The translations under genes were made by a program, and so were the position numbers. A stretch of 64,000 nt of DNA from Chlamydia muridarum str. Nigg. Its GTDB lineage: Bacteria; Chlamydiota; Chlamydiia; Chlamydiales; Chlamydiaceae. Of this stretch, positions 43,296 to 53,138 are shown one piece after another. How positions within the stretch are numbered: position 1 is the first letter of the stretch; every line of letters begins with the position of its first letter. The stretch covers positions 958,551-1,022,550 of the forward strand of contig NC_002620.2 in NCBI RefSeq assembly GCF_000006685.1. The letters run 5' to 3'. Below the pieces are notes generated by a model, which saw nothing but the letters and a program-made list of their open reading frames with translations, was not told the origin of the DNA and did no database searches.

Positions 43296-43991
43296 ATGAG
43301 CACTCCATCTTCTAATAATTCTAAAAAACCTTCGGCCTCTTTTAATAAAAAATCACGTAGCCGCTTGGCCGAGATTGCTGCACAAAAAAAGGCTAAAGCT
43401 GAAGATTTAGAGCAGAAATATCCTGTTCCTACGGAAGAGGAAACAAAAAAAGTTTTACTAGAAATTTTGCAAGGGTTAGGTGATGGGTTAACTCTTCAGC
43501 AAATCTTGGGGCTTTCTGACGTTCTTCTCGAAGAGATCTACACGGTAGCCTATACCTTCTATTCTCAAGGAAAATATCGGGAAGCGATTGGCCTTTTCCA
43601 AATTTTAACCGCTTCTAAGCCTCAGTGCTACAAATACATCTTGGGGCTAAGCTCTTGCTATCATCAGCTAAAAATGTACGATGAAGCAGCTTTTGGATTC
43701 TTCCTTGCTTTCGATGCACAACCAGAAAACCCCATCCCACCATACTACATTGCAGACAGTTTAATGCAGTTGGATCAACCCGAAGAATCTCAGAATTTCC
43801 TCGATATCACTATCGACATGTGCAAGAACAAACCAGAGTACAAAGTCCTCAAAGAGCGCTGCAGCATTATGAAGCAATCTTTAGATGCTATGTTGAAAAA
43901 AGAAAAACGCGCATCAGCAAAAAGCTCCGAATCCAAAACCTCTACTACAAAAGCAAAGAAATCATCTCCTAACAAGAAAAAAGCAAAATAA
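43296..43991 (+). CDS. scc2: T3SS class II chaperone (SycD/LcrH family)
   Basis: 231 aa. Binds the hydrophobic translocators CopB and CopD before export. The core (about 60-170) has three TPR pairs: IYTVAYTFYSQGKYREAIGL (about 88-107), YILGLSSCYHQLKMYDEAAF and YYIADSLMQLDQPEESQNF. The C-terminus is a Lys/Ser-rich tail (about 195-231) longer than in Yersinia SycD. Start is the ATG at 43296; the open frame begins earlier at a TTG. First gene of the operon with copB and copD. Confidence 0.9.
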   Translation: MSTPSSNNSKKPSASFNKKSRSRLAEIAAQKKAKAEDLEQKYPVPTEEETKKVLLEILQGLGDGLTLQQILGLSDVLLEEIYTVAYTFYSQGKYREAIGLFQILTASKPQCYKYILGLSSCYHQLKMYDEAAFGFFLAFDAQPENPIPPYYIADSLMQLDQPEESQNFLDITIDMCKNKPEYKVLKERCSIMKQSLDAMLKKEKRASAKSSESKTSTTKAKKSSPNKKKAK

Positions 43992-44018
43992 ATAACGAAG
44001 CAGCACAGAGTCTCACCT

Positions 44019-44378
44019 ATGAGTAAAAAACATAAGCCTAATAAAGAGCGCTCTTCTTCTAAGTCTCAGGTAAAGCCTGCACATCTTTCAACAAAAGAAG
44101 CCCCAGCTTTACAAGAGCTGCAAGATGTCATCATTTCTTTCTCACAAGATTTACCCTTGGCACAGATGTTTTCTGAAATGCAGGATGAGAAGCAACTAGC
44201 CAAGATGATGGCGGCTCTGAGTGGAATGCTAGACTCTTTACCTATAGAAACCCTGACGAAAGGCATTCTGAATAATCCTAAAGAAGAAGCTCAGCTTTCT
44301 CAAGAAATTTCTAGCATATTCCTAGGCTTAAGACACCTAACCGAAGCCGTAAATAAACACATTGCAGATGAGAAATAA
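44019..44378 (+). CDS. Small protein in the translocator operon
   Basis: 119 aa. Lys/Ser-rich N-terminus (1-30), then helical repeats with Met-Leu richness (LAKMMAALSGMLDSL, about 66-80). No signal peptide. It lies between the chaperone (27 bp) and copB (36 bp), so it is probably a T3SS accessory protein or co-chaperone. I cannot name its function. Confidence 0.7.
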   Translation: MSKKHKPNKERSSSKSQVKPAHLSTKEAPALQELQDVIISFSQDLPLAQMFSEMQDEKQLAKMMAALSGMLDSLPIETLTKGILNNPKEEAQLSQEISSIFLGLRHLTEAVNKHIADEK

Positions 44379-44414
44379 TTTTCTCATCTCATAAAGAGTT
44401 CCCAGAGAGGTTAT

Positions 44415-45890
44415 ATGTCTCTTTCATCTTCTTCGTCTTCTGACAGCAACAATCTAAGAAGTGTCTTATCTCAAGTCATTACATCGACTCCTCAAGGCGT
44501 TCCTAATGCAGATAAGCTGACAGACAATCAGGTTAAACAGGTCCAACAGACTAGACAGAACCGAGACGACCTGAACATGGAAAGCGATTCAGCTATTGCT
44601 GGAGCGGCTGGGAAGGATCGTGCATCCTCTGTTTCCCAAATGGAAGGCCAAGAGGTCATAGAACAGCAAGGATTAGCCGCTGGGAAGGAAACGGCCTCTG
44701 CAAGCACAGCATCGCTAACTCAGAACGCTTCCACAGGAGCAGCTTCTCAAAAACGTGTAGAAGATACCAACAAATCTTTAGAACTATCCTCTTTAAGTTC
44801 CCTCTCCTCCGTAGATGCGTCCCAACTACAAGAAATTCAGAACATTGTTGCTTCTGCAACGAGATCTACTAACGAGACTTCCCTAAAGAACTTAGATACT
44901 CCGGGACTACCCAAGCCTACAACGACGCCTCGCCAAGATGTTATGGAAATCAGCTTAGCTTTAGCGAAGGCAATTACAGCCCTTGGAGAGTCTACGCAAG
45001 CAGCTTTGGAAAATTTCCAAAGCACGCAAACTCAAGCCTCCAATATGAACAAAATGTCTCTGGAATCTCAAGGACTCAAAATCGACAAAGAACGAGAAGA
45101 GTTCCAAAAATTGCAAGAGATCCAGAAAAAAGCTGGCAACAACTCCACGATGGATACCGTTAACAAAGTGATGATTGGAGTGACTGTCGCTATCACTGTA
45201 GTTTCTGTTGTAGCAGCACTATTCACTTGCGGTCTTGGTTTAATCGGAACAGCAGCAGCAGGAGCTACAGCAGCAGCAGCGGGAGCCACAGCAGGGGCTA
45301 CAGCAGCAGCAACGACAGCAACTTCTGTGGCAACAACAGTTGCGACCCAAGTTACGATGCAAGCAGTCATGCAAGCGGTTAAGCAAGCTATCATTCAAGG
45401 GGTCAAGCAGGCTATTGTCCAAGCGATTAAGCAAGGACTTAAAAAAGGGATCATGCAAGCGATTAAACAGGCTATAAAAGCTGCTGTTAAAACTCTTACC
45501 AAAAATATTGGTAAAATTTTCAACACAGGGAAAAATGCCGTTAGTAAATCCTTCCCTAACCTATCCAAAGTGATGAACACTCTGGGAAGTAAATGGGTAA
45601 CATTAGGAGTTGGAGCACTGACAGCAGTTCCCCAACTCGTATCAGGGATTGGAAATCTGCAGCTATCTGACATGCAAAAAGATCTTGCTAAGATTCAAAA
45701 AGAGGTCGGAGCTCTTACAGCCCAATCTGAAATGATGAAGGCGTTCACCTTGTTCTGGCAACAAGCAAGTAAGATTGCTGCAAAACAAACCGAAAGCCCT
45801 AGCGAAACACAACAGCAAGCGGCCAAAACAGGAGCTCAAATAGCAAAAGCTTTGTCCGCAATAAGTGGCGCTCTAGCCGCCGCGGCTTAA
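44415..45890 (+). CDS. copB: T3SS translocator CopB (YopB-like)
   Basis: 491 aa. Secreted hydrophobic translocator that should form the pore in host membranes. Ser/Gln-rich N-terminus (1-170), an alpha-helical coiled region (about 175-240), then a hydrophobic zone (about 254-310, VMIGVTVAITVVSVVAALF and Ala-rich loops), a Lys-rich amphipathic helix block (about 315-365) with repeated K-Q-A-I units, and a C-terminal coiled coil (about 415-480). Typical ribosome site AGAGAGG. Chlamydial CopB and CopD are chaperoned by the Scc2 product upstream. Confidence 0.92.
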   Translation: MSLSSSSSSDSNNLRSVLSQVITSTPQGVPNADKLTDNQVKQVQQTRQNRDDLNMESDSAIAGAAGKDRASSVSQMEGQEVIEQQGLAAGKETASASTASLTQNASTGAASQKRVEDTNKSLELSSLSSLSSVDASQLQEIQNIVASATRSTNETSLKNLDTPGLPKPTTTPRQDVMEISLALAKAITALGESTQAALENFQSTQTQASNMNKMSLESQGLKIDKEREEFQKLQEIQKKAGNNSTMDTVNKVMIGVTVAITVVSVVAALFTCGLGLIGTAAAGATAAAAGATAGATAAATTATSVATTVATQVTMQAVMQAVKQAIIQGVKQAIVQAIKQGLKKGIMQAIKQAIKAAVKTLTKNIGKIFNTGKNAVSKSFPNLSKVMNTLGSKWVTLGVGALTAVPQLVSGIGNLQLSDMQKDLAKIQKEVGALTAQSEMMKAFTLFWQQASKIAAKQTESPSETQQQAAKTGAQIAKALSAISGALAAAA

Positions 45891-45905
45891 CTATTAACTT
45901 TTTGA

Positions 45906-47231
<1,326 letters not shown>

Positions 47232-47270
47232 CTATCTTCTTTTTAGATTACGTGTTCTTTGGATTCTATA

Positions 47271-47302
47271 AAAACCGTAGGTGTTCTTCACCTACGGTTT
47301 TT
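47271..47302. terminator. Bidirectional terminator after copD
   Basis: A 13-bp perfect stem (47271-47283 with 47289-47301) with a 5-nt loop and flanking T and A runs. It ends the copD transcript and the convergent EamA gene. Confidence 0.9.
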
Positions 47303-47304
47303 CT

Positions 47305-48219
47305 TTACTCGGAAGAGAGAACATACCCCTGACGGAATTCCTCATGGTAAATCAAACGACAGCCTAAAACCATGAAACCTACTGCAAATAATAATCCTGG
47401 AGGGAAACTTTCTCCAAGCAGTAACCAGCCAAAAAAGCTCGCAAATAACGGCATGACTAAATTACAAAATGATAGAAAGGTAGAGGAGAATGATCGCAGC
47501 AACTTAGCAAATAAGTTGTAACAAATCAGATTCGAAAAAATCACCAAAGCACCTATCGACTGCAAAAATAAGACAGGATTCTCTACGGGCAAAGGATTCC
47601 AGACTTCAGTAATCGCGGAATGTGCTAATGACAATATACCCGCAATCACCATAGCATAGGCATTAATAGCTGTAATAGACAAGGACTCACATTGTCGTTC
47701 TAACTTTCTAAGCAAAGTCCACCCATAAGAAGAAAGACATGTAGCAACGATCAATAACAACTCCGGCATCCCCAGCTGCCATCCCCATTCTGATACATCC
47801 TCTCCTCCTCCAAATAGCAGGTATACGAGATAACTCACTAAACCTAAACTTAATCCCCCCAACTTCTTCCAAGTAACCACTTCTCTAAGTTGAACATAAG
47901 AACAAAAAGCTGCGGTGAAAGGAGAAAATCCATAAATAAAACATGCTTTAGACGAAGAGAGTCCTTGTAATCCAATAAACTCTAAAACGTTTGTTAGATA
48001 AAATCCGATTACAGAAAGTAACACAATGGGCATAACCGCCTGGCGTGGTAATCGGAAAGACTCTCGTTTGAATAACAAAAGCCCAAAAAGAACGATCCCC
48101 GCTAATACCATTCGACTTCCAGTAACGAATAAAGGCGAAGCAGCATCCATTGCGCTTTTGCTCAAAGCAAACGAAGAAGACCAAATAAAAGCGTTAAGGA
48201 AAATTAAGAAAATAGCCAT
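47305..48219 (-). CDS. Drug/metabolite transporter superfamily (EamA) permease
   Basis: 304 aa, ten hydrophobic helices in two EamA halves: the first opens with MAIFLIFLNAFIWSSSFALS and the second with GMPELLLIVATCLSSYGWTL (about 140-160). Substrate unknown; EamA members export or import metabolites such as amino acids. I chose the ATG at 48219, where helix 1 starts; an ATG 13 codons upstream (48258) has a G-rich stretch before it and would add a short extension. Confidence 0.8.
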   Translation of the reverse strand: MAIFLIFLNAFIWSSSFALSKSAMDAASPLFVTGSRMVLAGIVLFGLLLFKRESFRLPRQAVMPIVLLSVIGFYLTNVLEFIGLQGLSSSKACFIYGFSPFTAAFCSYVQLREVVTWKKLGGLSLGLVSYLVYLLFGGGEDVSEWGWQLGMPELLLIVATCLSSYGWTLLRKLERQCESLSITAINAYAMVIAGILSLAHSAITEVWNPLPVENPVLFLQSIGALVIFSNLICYNLFAKLLRSFSSTFLSFCNLVMPLFASFFGWLLLGESFPPGLLFAVGFMVLGCRLIYHEEFRQGYVLSSE

Positions 48220-48428
48220 GGGTTCTACATATAGATTTGCAAAGCGCAAAACTAACATCACACCCCACTACCAAATAGAGCGGTTTCGTATGGTTAGCCA
48301 CTGCGCTAAAAAATAAGCTTCTATTGTAGAAGATCTCTTGAAAAAACCCCAGTTTGAAAAAAGTTTTATTAGCAGAGTCGATATTATGCATACATCTTCA
48401 TAAAACCCTTTTGCTTAGTTCCGTGAAA

Positions 48429-48441
48429 CGCTACAATAGCG
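48429..48441 (+). promoter_or_regulatory. Palindrome over a -10-like box upstream of thrS
   Basis: CGCTA-CAA-TAGCG is a perfect 5-bp inverted repeat that contains TACAAT (48432-48437). A larger pair, CCGTGAAA/TTTCACGG (48421-48428 with 48468-48475), surrounds it. The -35 candidate TTGCTT (48411-48416) has a short 15-bp spacer. Confidence 0.35.
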
Positions 48442-48507
48442 AATACTCCACGTAAAACGAGAAAGATTTTCACGGGAGCGTTTAAAATTTTTATTTATGG
48501 AGAAGGA

Positions 48508-50415
48508 ATGATCCACGTAACTTGTAATCAAGAAGCTTTCGAACTACCAGAAGGCGCCTCAGCGATGGATCTTGCAAGCAAGATGAAAAACTCTCATTGC
48601 TTTGCAGGGGCCCTTATTAACGACCAAGAAAAGGATCTTTCCACCACCTTAAAAGACGGAGATACCGTTCTCTTTCTCACTTGGGATGACCCACAAGGTC
48701 GAGAAATCTTTTTACATACTTCCGCACATATCTTAGCCCAAGCAGTACTACGCTTATGGCCTTCAGCACAACCCACAATAGGTCCGGTTATTGATCAGGG
48801 GTTCTATTACGATTTTGCAAACCTTTCTATCAGCGAAGAAGATTTTCCTGCTATAGAAGCTATGGCCAAAGCCATCGCGGAAGAAAAATTGGCGATCTCA
48901 CGTCAAGTTTTCTCGGATAAAGAGGAGACTCTCGCCTATTTTTCTGATAATCCATTTAAAATCGAACTCATCACGGAACTTCCGGAAGAAGCCACGATTT
49001 CCGCTTATAAACAGGGAGAGTTTTTAGACTTATGTCGCGGCCCCCATCTCCCTTCAACAGCTCCCGTGAAGGCTTTTAAACTGTTACGTACATCCGCAGC
49101 CTATTGGAGAGGAGATCCTTCTAAAGAATCTCTAATCCGAATATACGGAATCGCCTTCCCGACAACTAAGGAGCTAAAAGAACACCTCCACCAGTTGGAA
49201 GAGGCAAAAAAACGTGATCACCGTGTACTCGGGACTAAATTAGATCTGTTCTCACAACAATCCTACTCTGCAGGGATGCCTTTTTTCCATCCTCGAGGAA
49301 TGGTAATTTGGAACGCTTTAATCGATTATTGGAAACGGCTTCATCAACTTGCTGGCTATCAACAAATCCAAACCCCTCAACTTATGAGTAGGGAGTTATG
49401 GGAGATTTCCGGCCACTGGGAAAATTATAAAGAAAACATGTACACCTTAACAGTGGATGAAGAAGATTACGCAATCAAACCCATGAACTGCCCTGGATGT
49501 ATGTTGTATTACAAGACACAACTACATAGTTACCGGGAGTTCCCGCTGCGCATTGCAGAAATCGGCCATGTGCACAGACACGAGCTATCCGGAGCTCTAT
49601 CTGGGCTGATGCGAGTACGTACATTCCATCAAGATGATGCCCATGTATTTTTAACTCCTGAACAAGTGGAAGAAGAAACTCTGAATATCCTTAATCTTGT
49701 TTCCGAACTATATGGAACCTTTGGGTTAGACTATCACTTAGAACTTTCCACTCGACCTGAACAAGGAACAATCGGAAGCGATGATCTTTGGGAACTGGCA
49801 ACAGAAGCTTTGAAGAACGCTCTGGTCAAATCACAAAAACCCTTTATTATTAGTCCTGGGGAAGGCGCCTTTTACGGTCCAAAAATTGATATTCATGTGA
49901 AAGATGCCATTAATAGAACTTGGCAGTGCGGCACTATTCAATTGGATATGTTTCTCCCAGAACGATTCGATCTGAAATATACGAACCCTCAAGGGGAGAA
50001 AAGCACTCCTATTATGCTTCATAGAGCTTTATTTGGATCTATAGAACGCTTTTTAGGTATTCTGATCGAACACTTTAAAGGGCGCTTCCCTCTGTGGCTA
50101 AGTCCAGAGCACGTACGTATCATTACTGTAGCAGATCGCCATGAAGCTCGTGCTCAAGAATTAGCAAAATATTTCACTCAACAGGGAATTCTTGCCACAG
50201 TGGATCAAGCGAGTGAATCTGTCAGTAAAAAAATTCGCAATGCTCAAAACATGCAAGTAAACTATATGATTACTATTGGCGACAAAGAGCTAGAAACCCA
50301 ACTACTGGCGGTACGCACACGAGACAATCGTGTGTTAAATGACATTTCTGTCGAACATTTCACTAATACAATTCTTGAAGAGCTTCGTTCTTTATCTTTA
50401 ACCTCTTCGTTGTAA
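48508..50415 (+). CDS. thrS: Threonyl-tRNA synthetase
   Basis: 635 aa. Order: TGS domain (1-60), editing domain with [16 protein letters not shown] (about 70-86) and the C-x3-H editing site (LDLCRGPH, near 175-182), class II catalytic core with motif 2 region ([16 protein letters not shown], about 371-386), [14 protein letters not shown], motif 3 [16 protein letters not shown] (about 507-522), and the C-terminal anticodon domain. A strong GGAGAAGG ribosome site precedes the ATG. Confidence 0.97.
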
Positions 50416-50421
50416 AATCCT

Positions 50422-50453
50422 GGCTTGCATAGGTAACTTTATCTATGCAAGCC
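50422..50453 (+). terminator. Strong hairpin after thrS
   Basis: An 11-bp perfect stem (50422-50432 with 50443-50453), loop 10 nt, 6 bp after the thrS stop. It lacks a clear T run, so it may stop transcription weakly or protect the 3' end. Confidence 0.55.
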
Positions 50454-50817
50454 TCCTACTCTCTCCTATTCACTCCAGTAGTCTTCTTTATAAACGATCA
50501 TAGATTTCAAATAGTCAAAAGCTTTATAACATGTTCGCTGTAGCAAAAAACTCCTAACAAGAATACAACGGACTAGTTGAAGGTTCTCAGATTAAGTCGA
50601 CCTGTACGATTGTGCTGTATAAATTTTGTAAAGTCTCATGAGGTAGTTGCTACAGTAATCCTGCTCCGTTTACAAAAGACGTGTCTCGAAAAATTTGTCT
50701 TTTCTATCGGAGGGATGCTATACCCAATAATATAGAAAGAGGCATCCGGAAGACTCCTCAGATTTATCCACCTTCCAGGATCCTTATCCGTCCTTGCTTA
50801 TGGACAAGCAATATAAG

Positions 50818-50883
50818 GAATTAAAGCAACTAAAAAGGAGCGAGGCTTCCTCCCCCTAAAGGGGGCTTCACCTCGTTATAAAC
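50818..50883 (+). promoter_or_regulatory. Repeated structured leader element, copy B (parA-like gene)
   Basis: GAATTAAAGCAAC (50818-50830), AAGGAG (50835-50840), hairpin with outer stem CGAGG/CCTCG (50841-50845 with 50871-50875) and inner stem CCCCC/GGGGG (50852-50856 with 50861-50865), then 8 nt to the ATG at 50884. No Shine-Dalgarno in those 8 nt. Confidence 0.65.
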
Positions 50884-51651
50884 ATGAAAACAATCGCTGT
50901 TAACAGTTTTAAAGGCGGCACAGCAAAAACCTCTACAACCCTTCATTTGGGAGCTGCTCTAGCCCAATATCATAAAGCTCGCGTCCTTCTCATTGATTTC
51001 GATGCTCAAGCGAATCTTACAGCAGGATTGGGTCTGGATCCTGATTGTTATGATAGCCTTGCTGTTGTCCTGCAAGGAGAAAAACAAATAAGTGAGGTCA
51101 TTCGTTCTATTGACTCTTCAGGGCTGGATCTCATCCCTGCCGACACTTGGCTGGAACGTGTTGAAGTCTCAGGATCTCTAGCAGCTGATCGCTATTCACA
51201 CGAGCGATTAAAAACGATTCTTTCCACAATAGAACACCAATATGACTACGTCATTATTGATACCCCTCCCTCCCTATGTTGGCTCACCGAGTCTGCTCTA
51301 ATCGCCGCTCAACATGCGCTTATCTGCGCCACACCAGAATTTTATAGCGTCAAAGGTCTAGAAAGATTGGCAACCTTCATCCAAGGGATTTCATCACGAC
51401 ATCCTCTTAATATCTTAGGTGTCACGCTATCTTTTTGGAATTACAGAGGGAAAAATAATGCTGCTTTCACAGAACTGATCCAAAAAACGTTCCCTGGGAA
51501 GCTTCTTAATACACGTATACGCAGGGATATCACCATCTCAGAAGCCGCTATTCATGGGAAACCTGTCTTCTCAACAGCTCCTTCAGCTCGAGCCTCGGAA
51601 GACTATCTAAAATTAACTGAAGAACTGCTATTTTTGTTAAGGGACATCTAA
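50884..51651 (+). CDS. ParA/MinD-family ATPase, chromosomal relative of chlamydial plasmid Pgp5
   Basis: 255 aa. Deviant Walker A KGGTAKTST (10-18, signature Lys10 and Lys15), Walker A' VLLIDFDAQANLT (about 36-48) and YVIIDTPPS (about 121-129), all in the ParA/Soj pattern of DNA segregation ATPases. The next gene resembles plasmid protein Pgp6, and on the chlamydial plasmid a ParA-type gene (pgp5) is also next to pgp6, so this looks like a chromosomal counterpart of the plasmid pair. No parB is nearby. Possible roles: chromosome segregation, or control of the genes with which it shares its operon. Confidence 0.9.
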   Translation: MKTIAVNSFKGGTAKTSTTLHLGAALAQYHKARVLLIDFDAQANLTAGLGLDPDCYDSLAVVLQGEKQISEVIRSIDSSGLDLIPADTWLERVEVSGSLAADRYSHERLKTILSTIEHQYDYVIIDTPPSLCWLTESALIAAQHALICATPEFYSVKGLERLATFIQGISSRHPLNILGVTLSFWNYRGKNNAAFTELIQKTFPGKLLNTRIRRDITISEAAIHGKPVFSTAPSARASEDYLKLTEELLFLLRDI

Positions 51652-51655
51652 CGTT

Positions 51656-52444
51656 ATGGGAAACATCAAAACCCTTCTAGAAAATCGCTTTAAAAAACCC
51701 ACCTCCGATAAAATGGAGTCTCTCGCTAAAAAGCGATTGGAGGGAGAGCTTTCTCCTTTTCTAAATGGGTTTACGAATCCTAAGCTCTCTTCGCAAGAAG
51801 AAGCCAAATTTCGTCAATTACTCGAAGAGTATTCCTTTTCTAACGAAATCTCTAAACACGATCTACAACAACTTTGTCATTTATCTGCTCAAGTAAAACA
51901 GATCCATCATCAAGCAGTACTTCTCCATGGCGAACGAATCAAAAAAGTTCGAGAATTATTAACATCTTATCGGGAAGGAGCGTTCTCTGCATGGCTGTTG
52001 CTTACCTATGGCAATCGACAAACTCCTTATAATTTCTTAGTATATTACGAACTCTTCTCCACTCTCCCGGATTCTTTGAAGCTCGAACTAGAAAAATTAC
52101 CCAGACAAGCTGTCTATACACTAGCTGCTCGAGAAGGAACTCAAGAGAAGAAAGAGGCGATCATCCGTAATTATCAAGGAGAAACTAAAGGTGAACTTCT
52201 TGAAATTATCCGCAAAGAATTCCCTCTACTCCCTACAGATCGACGCCACACCCCACTTTCCCAAAAGGCTTTTACTCTTCTTGCTAAAGGCACGAAATTA
52301 CTGCGACAATGCACCGACGTTTCTCACGAAGAACTCATTGCCTTGGAGAAATTGATTAAAAAGTTACAAAAAGTTACAACTAACCTTCTTTCTAACACTA
52401 AGGTGTCCCGAAATGACAACGAAATCCAAAACTCTAGAAATTGA
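51656..52444 (+). CDS. Chromosomal homologue of plasmid protein Pgp6
   Basis: 262 aa, soluble, basic, mostly helical. The middle part (FSAWLLLTYGNRQTPYNFLV at about 112-131, followed by YELFSTLPDSLKLELEKLP and AVYTLAAREG) clearly resembles the chlamydial plasmid protein Pgp6 I remember (SSWIELVFRTKSSAYNALAY, YELFINLP, AYILAARKG). Pgp6 is needed for plasmid maintenance. Follows the ParA-like gene by 4 bp and overlaps the next gene by 32 bp. Confidence 0.8.
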   Translation: MGNIKTLLENRFKKPTSDKMESLAKKRLEGELSPFLNGFTNPKLSSQEEAKFRQLLEEYSFSNEISKHDLQQLCHLSAQVKQIHHQAVLLHGERIKKVRELLTSYREGAFSAWLLLTYGNRQTPYNFLVYYELFSTLPDSLKLELEKLPRQAVYTLAAREGTQEKKEAIIRNYQGETKGELLEIIRKEFPLLPTDRRHTPLSQKAFTLLAKGTKLLRQCTDVSHEELIALEKLIKKLQKVTTNLLSNTKVSRNDNEIQNSRN

Positions 52445-52964
52445 TAACAACACGTTCCTACTTTTAGAAGGTAACTTAAAAAGAATTTTTGCTACTCCTA
52501 TTGGGTATACGACATTTAGAGAATTCCAAAATGTGATATTTAACTGCGCGCAGGGACAGCAAGAACTTGCCAATTTTTTATTTGAAATGCTGATCAATGG
52601 AAAACTTCTGCAAGAATTACCTGCAGGACAAAAACAGTCTGCGCAAAGCCTCATTGTGCAATTTATGATGTTGATTCGTGTGGCAAAAGATATTCATGAA
52701 CGAGGAGAATTCATTAATTTCATTACTTCAGATATGCTCGCTCAACAGGAGCGCTGTGTATTCTTGAACCGCCTTTCCCGAGTTGATGGTCAGGAATTTT
52801 TACTTATGACTGATGTGCAAAACACCTGCCACCTCATCCGACACTTATTATCTCGTCTACTTGAAGCTCAAAAAAATCCTATTGGAGAAAAAAATCTTCA
52901 AGAAGTTCAAGAAGATTTGGATTCTTTACGGGCTCACTTTGAAGAATTGACGAAATCTATGTAA
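52413..52964 (+). CDS. Conserved chlamydial protein (CT584-like)
   Basis: 183 aa, acidic, helical with a short beta start (LEIDNNTFLLLEGNLKRI). The C. trachomatis counterpart has been studied as a possible T3SS needle-tip protein and has a solved structure; its role is still unsettled. No signal peptide. Its start lies inside the pgp6-like gene (32-bp overlap), so the three genes form a coupled operon. I do not assign a function. Confidence 0.75.
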   Translation: MTTKSKTLEIDNNTFLLLEGNLKRIFATPIGYTTFREFQNVIFNCAQGQQELANFLFEMLINGKLLQELPAGQKQSAQSLIVQFMMLIRVAKDIHERGEFINFITSDMLAQQERCVFLNRLSRVDGQEFLLMTDVQNTCHLIRHLLSRLLEAQKNPIGEKNLQEVQEDLDSLRAHFEELTKSM

Positions 52965-52983
52965 TCTACTAGCCTTCCTGGCG

Positions 52984-53003
52984 ACCGTTCTTCTGAAAAC
53001 GGT
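52984..53003 (+). other. Small hairpin after the CT584-like gene
   Basis: ACCGTT/AACGGT (52984-52989 with 52998-53003), loop 8 nt, 20 bp after the stop. No T run follows. Confidence 0.35.
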
Positions 53004-53009
53004 ATTAAT

Positions 53010-53048
53010 GCCCCCAGACAAGACTATATCAATAAAATCTTTGGGGGC
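53010..53048 (+). terminator. Probable terminator of the parA-like operon
   Basis: GCCCCCA/TGGGGGC, a 7-bp GC-rich stem (53010-53016 with 53042-53048) with an AT-rich loop, followed by TTATCTTT. It precedes the trpS leader. Confidence 0.55.
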
Positions 53049-53074
53049 TTATCTTTGAATAATCGGCAAGTTAA

Positions 53075-53138
53075 GAATTAAAGAAACAGCAAGGAACGAG
53101 GTTTCTTCCCAAATTGGGGCCCGCCTCGTAAATCGACC
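53075..53138 (+). promoter_or_regulatory. Repeated structured leader element, copy C (trpS)
   Basis: GAATTAAAGAAAC (53075-53087), AAGGAA (53091-53096), hairpin with outer stem CGAGG/CCTCG (53097-53101 with 53124-53128) and inner stem CCCA/TGGG (about 53108-53119), then 10 nt to the ATG at 53139. No Shine-Dalgarno in those 10 nt. Confidence 0.6.

Larger units (their letters stand above)
50416..50883. other. 468-bp intergenic region between thrS and the parA-like gene
   Basis: No open reading frame I can support. It holds the thrS hairpin (50422-50453), an AT-rich stretch with a TATAAA (50618-50623), a hairpin GGATG/CATCC with inner CTATA/TATAG (50713-50747), the helix TCCTTAT/ATAAGGA (50781-50787 with 50813-50819) around TTGCTT/AAGCAA (50794-50799 with 50806-50811), and the repeated leader element B. 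The density of inverted repeats suggests a long structured leader or a small RNA gene. Confidence 0.5.

Noticed and set aside
53075..53138. T-box or tryptophan-specific attenuator before trpS
   Set aside because: No T-box sequence, no leader peptide with Trp codons, no terminator U run; and the same element precedes two genes unrelated to tryptophan.
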